Assembly (NCBI GenBank): GCA_030068145.1
Contig: JAPJBO010000054.1
Span: 186,001-250,000, forward strand
DNA from: Diplonema papillatum
Taxonomy: Eukaryota; Euglenozoa; Diplonemea; Diplonemida; Diplonemidae
Length of the DNA stretch: 64,000 bases
Direction: 5' to 3'
In this document: positions 60,601-64,000 of the stretch, in pieces
Layout of the letters: each line of letters begins with the position of its first letter
Position numbering within the stretch: the stretch's first letter is position 1
Translations under genes and position numbers: made by a program
Notes under the pieces: model-generated
What the model was told of the DNA's origin: nothing
Database searches by the model: none
Seen by the model: the letters and a program-made list of their open reading frames with translations, nothing else

Positions 60601-63600
60601 GCGAAGCTAAGTTCTGGTGAAGCAAAGTTCGGGCGAAGAATGTTCGGGCGCAGCTGAGTTCGGGCGAAGCAACGCTCGGCGGTAGCTAAGATCTGGTAAA
60701 GCAAAGTTCGGACGAAGCTAAGTTCGAAGCAAAGTTCGCGAAGCTGAATTCTGGTGAAGCAAAGTTCGGGCGAAGCAACGCTCGGGCGATGCAAAGTTCT
60801 GGCGAAGCTAAGTTCTGGTGAAGCAAAGTTCGGGCGAAGCTAAGTTCTGCGAAGCAAAGTTTGGCCTGTGATGGCAAGTTCGCCCGCCAGTAACCGGGAG
60901 GGAGACCCCCGGACCCCGCCCGACTCCGTTTCCCGGGGTGACCCAAATACCGCGACATGCTGAGAAACTCCGCGAAAAACGCAAATTTCGGGCACATTGG
61001 CCCCGAAAAGCAACAAACCTCGAAAACAATCTTCGAGCAAAAACGTGTGATGGGCGGGGTTCAAACCCGGGACTACCGGCCTGAAGGCCGACGCCCGCTC
61101 ACACTGCCACCCCTTTGCATTTTGGCAGGGGGAAAAAAAGCTAGCTTTGCACATCCCCAGCTCCAAAAAAGAACGATACACTTTTGAGTGTAGAGAAAAG
61201 TGGGGTTGGCTCGAATAGAGGCTATTCATTGCATGCTATTCACATTGCATGTTCATAGGACCTCCAGTCTCGGAAAAAAGTGCTTATTTCGACGGAGGCC
61301 AGAGGAGGACTCATCATTTGTTGAACGCTTACGCCCGCCACTAAACCCAGATTCACCTGTGTTTCGTGTGGGCTACAGCACATTTACCTCCTTTGATCTT
61401 TTGCAGCTGGCAGCCTCCTCAAGTATTTCCTACAAAGCAGATGCTTGTACAAGAATGGTTGAGTTGCAGCTCTTGACAAAGATAGACGGAAAAAAGAAGG
61501 TGTTTTTATTCTTCGCTTTTTCTCACGAACGGGGGGGTCGGTCCTGCTTTTGGCTTCGTAGGTTCTCCCGACTCCCCAATTCGTGGTTAGCACAAACTCA
61601 AGAGGTCTAGTCAACTATTCCCTGCAGTATTGGCCACAGCAGCCGGGCGGCTCGCCGGATATAGTACGACTGGGATGGTATCCCAATCTACGTTCGGTAG
61701 ATCCATTTTGTTCTAGGGTAGGCACAGCCGGCATATTTTTTATTTGTGCGTACGTGTGTAAACCCTGTTTTGAGTGATTTAACACAGCACGCTGCCATCC
61801 GACACTTTTTGATATCGACAAGCAAGCTTGTTACCATAGGAAAGAACCGAGGTAGTCCAAACTACCCAAGAAAATAATTTTTCCACACACCGCAGCAAGA
61901 ACCCGACACGCCTCCGGAACGACCGGAACGCGATCTGCACCCTGCGGACTGCGAGCTTCTGGCGGGCGAGCCGCCTCCTCGCGAGGGCTCCGCGGGCCCA
62001 CGCCCCCAGCACCTCGCCCGCGGCTCCCGCCAGCCGGGCTTCGCGCGTCTCGCGCGCCACCCGCGCCGCGTGCGCGCTCCGCCTCCGCGCCGCGCGGCCC
62101 CTCGTGCCGCTTTGGATGAGCACCGCGGCGCGGCTCCTGCGCAGGTAGACCCGCAGCAGCCCCGCCCTCGCGGCCCGGCTCGCGTGGGCCCGACGCTCCC
62201 GCCAGCCCCTGACCGCCGCCTGGATCTTCGCCGCCGCGTGGTACTCGGAGCTCGCGCCGAACCGCAGCAGCCACGCCCGGTCCAGCCACCCGCGCGCCGC
62301 CGCGCGGATGGTCGCGCCCGCCGCCTCCGCCCTCCGCCGCGCCTCGGACGCCTTCGCCGGCGCGGCCGTGGCGCGGTAGAAGCGTTGGATCCGCCGAGCG
62401 GCGCAGTCCCCGGACAGGGTCGACCGCTGCTTCAGGACCGCCGCATTTCTCGCGGCGGCGATGCTCCTGCGCATGAGGGAGACGGCCAGCCGGCTCGGGG
62501 GGTCGATGGGCTGGTTTCTACGGTACCGCCGGTGTGGTGCGCGTCGATGTGGGTGTGACGTAGTCCTGCGGGGTGCCTTCCGGCGGCGCCCGAGCTCTGG
62601 GCGGGGCGCCAGCGCGAACGCGGCGCGCCCGGCGTAGCGGCGGGCGATGTCGTGGCGTGTCCGCTCGGTCTGGATCAGAGCGCGCCGGCGCTGCACGGCG
62701 CGGCGGAACTGCTGGACCTTCTCGGCGGCTATCCAGCGGCGGAGCCTCGCCTGCGTCTCGCGTGCGAGGTCGTGGCGCTGGCGCAGGAGGAGGGTTGCCT
62801 GTGCGTGTGTGTTCAAGCTCAGTTATGGGTAATCCCTGCGCCGAATACTGCCCATTAAAGTGTGCGTGCGGTGCGTGTGTGTGTGTTTTAGTTCGGGGCT
62901 TTGAGTGGGTAACGGCTGAATCGAAGTATAGCCCGCTTGTCACGTTCGGCCCTGAGGGTCGAGAGACCGGTTTCTACGGAGCCTCCGGTGTGATGCGCGT
63001 GGACTTGGGTGACGTAGTCGGTGCCTTCCGGCGCCGGCCGAGCTTCGGGCGGGGCGCCAGCGCGAACGCGGCGCGCCCGGCTTACGACGGGCGATGTCGT
63101 GGCGTGTCCGCTCGGTCTGGATCAGAGCGCGCCGGCGCTGCACGGCGCGGCGGCTATCCAGCGGCGGAGCCTCGCCTGCGTCTCGCGTGCGAGGTCGTGG
63201 CGCTGGCGCAGGAGGAGGGTTGCCTGTGCGTGTGGGTTCAAGCTCAGTTATGGGCAATCCCTGCGCCGAATACTGCACATTAAAGTGTGCGTGCGGTGCG
63301 TGTGTGTGTTTAAGTTCGGGGCTTTGAGTGGGTAACGCCTGAATCGAAGTATAGCCCACTTGTTATCACTTTCACCAGTCGGCTCTGGGGGGGTCGATAG
63401 GCTGGTTTCTACGGAGCCTCCGGTGTGATGCGCATGAACGTGGGCGGGGTCCTGCGGGGCGCCTTCCGACGCCGCCCGAGCTTCGGGCCCGAGACTTTTC
63501 GTTGACCGCACTACGTGGTTTCAGGTGGCAAATTGGTAAATGATCATGATCAGAAGGTCCTACTTGGGCGGTTCAGTTTCCTCACGCATTGCACGTGGCT

Positions 63601-64000
63601 GCTAAAAACGACTACTAAAAGGTGTTCTGTGCAGTACAGACAGAAATACTCGAGGGCTGCCTTGTGCTTACTTCGAAGGAGGCTAGAGGGGGAGAAACAA
63701 TACAACTACAAAATGGGTCTTTTTTGTTGAACGCTTACGCCCGCCACTGAACCCAGATTCACCTGTGTTTCGTGTGGGCTACAGCACATTTACCTCTTTT
63801 GATCTTTTGCAGCTGGCAGCCTCCTCAAGTATTTCCTGCAAAGCAGGTGCTTATGCAACAAAAGAGACAAAAAAATTGCGGACCGTGTCGGTAGCCTGCT
63901 GGAAGAAGCTGTGGACGCGCGCCCGCGAGAAGAGCCCCCGCCCGACACGCTGCAGCAGCGGCGGCTCGCGCAGCAGGTGCCGCCGCCGGCTGGCGGCCCT
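50902..64000 (-). CDS. large IQ-motif protein, 3' part (5 exons; 5' end outside window)
   Basis: Exons on the minus strand: 64000-63884 (partial), 62798-61891, 55986-55675, 54522-53793, 51660-50902. Introns are GT-AG and phases fit throughout (0, CG+G, AG+A, 0), giving 941 residues from the window edge. Multiple IQ-like motifs are visible: AAKIQAAVRGWRERR, AARRIQRFYRA, AARIQRAWRQKAAR, AATSIQAGWRGLHTRR, TRTIQRWYRGCRARR and ARTIQGCWRGRFLREK. A charged helical segment near the C-terminus (YERKRLLWRERFVANRKRAEELELQERLRRQK) may be coiled coil. IQ motifs bind calmodulin or myosin light chains. A cytoskeletal or flagellar role is plausible but no motor or other domain is in view. Introns hold partial copies of its own exons plus D4, D7, D10, T-SINE and a LINE fragment. 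Confidence 0.75.
52005..52338 (-). pseudogene. copy of the 5' part of the IQ gene's last exon
   Basis: Near-identical to 51312-51645 but lacks one base in GTCGCGGCGCTC, which breaks the frame. It ends at GACTGCATCGCG... without a good acceptor. Confidence 0.85.
53505..53733 (-). repeat. dispersed repeat D4 nested in D3
   Basis: D3 sequence stops at ...GTACGCTGCC and resumes after the D4 copy with TTTTTAGTACCAGCAATTGC. This shows that D4 has moved as a unit. Confidence 0.8.
53793..54522 (-). CDS. IQ gene, fourth exon
   Basis: Acceptor ACCATCCAG, then YAATKITAQFKAQQQRA (an IQ-like motif) and three further motifs, then an acidic segment (DDYSDSFATEQERAWHRQ), ending AAAAAMQE at donor GAG|GTGTGTGG. 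243 whole codons. Confidence 0.75.
54523..54880. other. intron segment: (GA)n and D6-related blocks
   Basis: Two copies of a (GA)n block followed by AGTGCAG.GAC.ATCTCTCC lie at 54595-54660 and 54773-54850. AGACAGT-type short repeats lie between. Confidence 0.6.
54925..55215 (-). pseudogene. copy of the 5' part of IQ exon 4
   Basis: Near-identical to 54160-54455 of the exon, with a deletion after GCCCGCCGAG. It has no matching upstream exon sequence. Confidence 0.85.
55300..55590. repeat. ~62-bp tandem repeat, 4.5 units
   Basis: Unit with TACTTCTGGAAGACACTGAG, ACATCTGACAGGCACTGACA and TACGACCGATACTTAACTG. It lies in the intron between IQ exons 3 and 4. Confidence 0.9.
55675..55986 (-). CDS. 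IQ gene, third exon
   Basis: Acceptor CCCACACACAG, then RARDEGAAARIQRAWRQ, an Ala/Arg-rich helix and AATSIQAGWRGLHTRREQ, with donor AAAG|GTGTGTGC. 103 whole codons. Confidence 0.75.
56464..56590 (+). repeat. T-SINE 5' module, solo
   Basis: CGAGACTGGAGGTCC through TATTCGAGCC, then GTGTATTGTTTTTGGACT and AAGCTTTTTTTCCCCC as in T-SINE copies 1 and 2. Instead of the tRNA-like head, a LINE fragment follows directly. Confidence 0.8.
56591..57601 (+). CDS. LINE RNase H and C-terminal zinc knuckle fragment
   Basis: The frame opens within the T-SINE module at 56528, but LINE homology begins at about 56591. RNase H: SYRAEQVAL (Glu 52, counting from 56528), LILSDSQS (Asp 81), YGHCGLEGNDVADNLAK (His 126, Asp 136). 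The first catalytic Asp block (TDGS type) is missing, so it is 5'-truncated. After it come QLRTGHHRLI and CPICGA...HLFVHC (C258, C261, H271, C276), typical of ingi/Jockey-like LINE proteins. The frame is intact to a stop at 57601, so this is a young truncated copy in an IQ gene intron, opposite in sense. Confidence 0.85.
   Translation, partial: PAGMKLTAAGDRRTTTRSFPVGKYAHSYRAEQVALYSALVFYSQHLAPTTRPLHILILSDSQSFLKTLSAGPHAQVEPLAIECWKILSDLEARGYLATLQFVYGHCGLEGNDVADNLAKTAALAHRQAAEDSSAIHPEPYPLTVADAICRYRRYLRLDSSELGAKGAFERADEHGNISPFARIVHGRPIPRRRHLTARAEREIRQLRTGHHRLIMTLYSASYVSLGSDERRWHFLPCPICGARSPSPLLHLFVHCRAFVTAPLRTTLRLEVTRRIKKDPGGPIDSLWYFLFVHPELALFYLQRAGALPPFQVLVASSPDDTPDTTEEHEYGLVPIL
57602..58915. other. 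intron segment, no gene; (ATTC)n
   Basis: GCACCACACGGAACCCGGCTG-type sequence occurs at 57868 and 58174. (CATT)n lies at 58888-58914. Nothing else is recognised; the LINE 3' UTR may lie here. Confidence 0.45.
58918..59735 (+). mobile_element. tRNA-derived composite SINE (T-SINE), copy 3
   Basis: No 5' module. tRNA-like head 58930-58998 with perfect B-box GGTTCGAATCC, body 59000-59130 (CCGGTCGAAGATTGTTTTCG, GCGGTATTTGGGTC), then the longest tail, 59130-59735, of about forty imperfect 13-20 bp units such as CTTCGCCCGAACTTAG and CTTCACCAGAACT. Confidence 0.8.
59962..60345 (-). pseudogene. two tandem copies of the 3' part of IQ exon 2
   Basis: 59962-60110 and 60150-60345 each match 61935-62125 (GCACCTCGCCCGCGGC, CGCCAGCCGGGCTTCGCGCG, GGATGAGCACCG), with deletions. 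CCCAGCACCTCGCCC joins the two. Confidence 0.85.
60585..61290 (-). mobile_element. tRNA-derived composite SINE (T-SINE), copy 4
   Basis: Read on the minus strand: 5' module 61290-61205 (with an internal ATAGCATGCAATG duplication), head about 61115-61050 (B-box GGTTTGAACCC), body 61045-60930, tail 60900-60585. Orientation is opposite to copy 3, which lies about 0.9 kb away; together they form an inverted pair. Confidence 0.8.
61288..61890. other. D4 (truncated) and D10 next to IQ exon 2 donor
   Basis: D4 at 61288-61455 (+). D10 at 61740-61866, reverse of 5060-5190, starts 25 bases past the exon-2 donor. 61460-61735 holds nothing recognised. Confidence 0.7.
61891..62798 (-). CDS. IQ gene, second exon in window
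   Basis: Acceptor ACACGCACAG, then ATLLLRQRHDLARETQ, AAEKVQQFRRAVQRRR, AARRIQRFYRATAAP, AAKIQAAVRGWRERR and VLIQSGTRGRAARRR, with donor CTGCG|GTGTGTGG. 302 whole codons. A short intron could lie around 62520-62590, where the frame is Arg/Pro/His-rich. Confidence 0.75.
62830..63500 (-). pseudogene. tandem copies of the 5' part of IQ exon 2 and its upstream intron
   Basis: 62950-63240 repeats 62505-62800 with deletions (for example the GAACTGCTGGACCTTCTCGG part is lost). The upstream 100 bp (GCGTGCGGTGCGTGTGTG, TTGAGTGGGTAACG) is repeated too. A third partial copy lies at 63385-63490. Confidence 0.85.
63645..63864 (+). repeat. dispersed repeat D4
   Basis: Full-length copy. A D3 5' segment precedes it at 63505-63640. 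Confidence 0.85.
63884..64000 (-). CDS. IQ gene, first exon in window (partial)
   Basis: 39 codons to the window edge: RHLLREPPLLQRVGRGLFSR then VHSFFQQATDT at donor CACG|GTCCGC. In phase with the next exon at 62798. The exon continues beyond base 64000. Confidence 0.65.

Overview
The window is eukaryotic, repeat-dominated, and carries a few intron-containing genes, all on the minus strand. It holds three (TAG)n arrays of 351-450 bp, (TG)n arrays of up to 290 bp, satellites, minisatellites, at least ten families of dispersed 100-300 bp repeats, and fragments of several retroelement classes. The species cannot be named from sequence. A rearranged 18S rRNA fragment (32506-32766) and a retroelement with split direct repeats resembling kinetoplastid VIPER/TATE elements point weakly to a euglenozoan (for example a diplonemid). 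This is a low-confidence inference.

Layout. 1-10.7 kb: no gene; dispersed repeats D1-D7, D9 and D10, foldback hexamer elements, a perfect 28-bp palindrome. 10.7-13 kb: a gene for a C2-like, Ala/Pro-rich protein with hydrophobic C-terminal segments (11136-12344), with a decayed echo of its own coding sequence downstream and a 290-bp (TG)n plus poly-G block upstream. 14.9-19.2 kb: a gene for a small multi-pass membrane protein and broken tandem copies of it. 22.1-22.7 kb: a 13-bp minisatellite open in several frames. 24.9-40.0 kb: one four-exon gene for a tandem cold-shock-domain protein, reconstructed with matching splice phases. Its introns hold a DIRS/VIPER-like retroelement set between (TAG)n arrays, the rRNA fragment, a tRNA-derived SINE, a ~130-bp satellite, and a 1.57-kb terminal-inverted-repeat element packed with a GC-rich minisatellite. 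41.1-45.7 kb: a retroelement cluster including one open frame in which a reverse-transcriptase segment runs into a ubiquitin-specific protease (USP) domain; the USP is split by a LINE endonuclease fragment. 46-48 kb: tandem repeats and hairpin repeats. 48.1-49.6 kb: an exon of a leucine-rich-repeat protein with a 337-bp tandem duplication. 50.9-64.0 kb: the 3' part of a gene for a large IQ-motif protein (five exons, phases agree, 5' end beyond the window). Its introns contain partial copies of its own exons and a LINE RNase H fragment.

Repeat family names used here. D1: starts TTTAGAGTGAAAGTTC. D2: contains GGCAGAACACTGCCTCTCAT. D3: contains TTTGTGCGCACTAG. D4: about 225 bp, starts ACTCGAGGGACTGCC. 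D5: about 290 bp, starts GGTACCAGGGAAAGCCTGCT. D6: about 190 bp, flanked by (GA)n. D7: starts TTGCAAGAACGTGCTTGG. D8: contains TTGAGCATTGAGTTCTTT. D9: contains GCCGGTTGATCGTTTTCCC. D10: contains GTAGTTTGGACTACCTCGG. T-SINE: tRNA-derived composite.

The most striking candidates are the RT-USP fusion, the split-repeat retroelement inside (TAG)n arrays, the satellite-nested inverted-repeat element, and the recurrent copying of coding exons into neighbouring introns.
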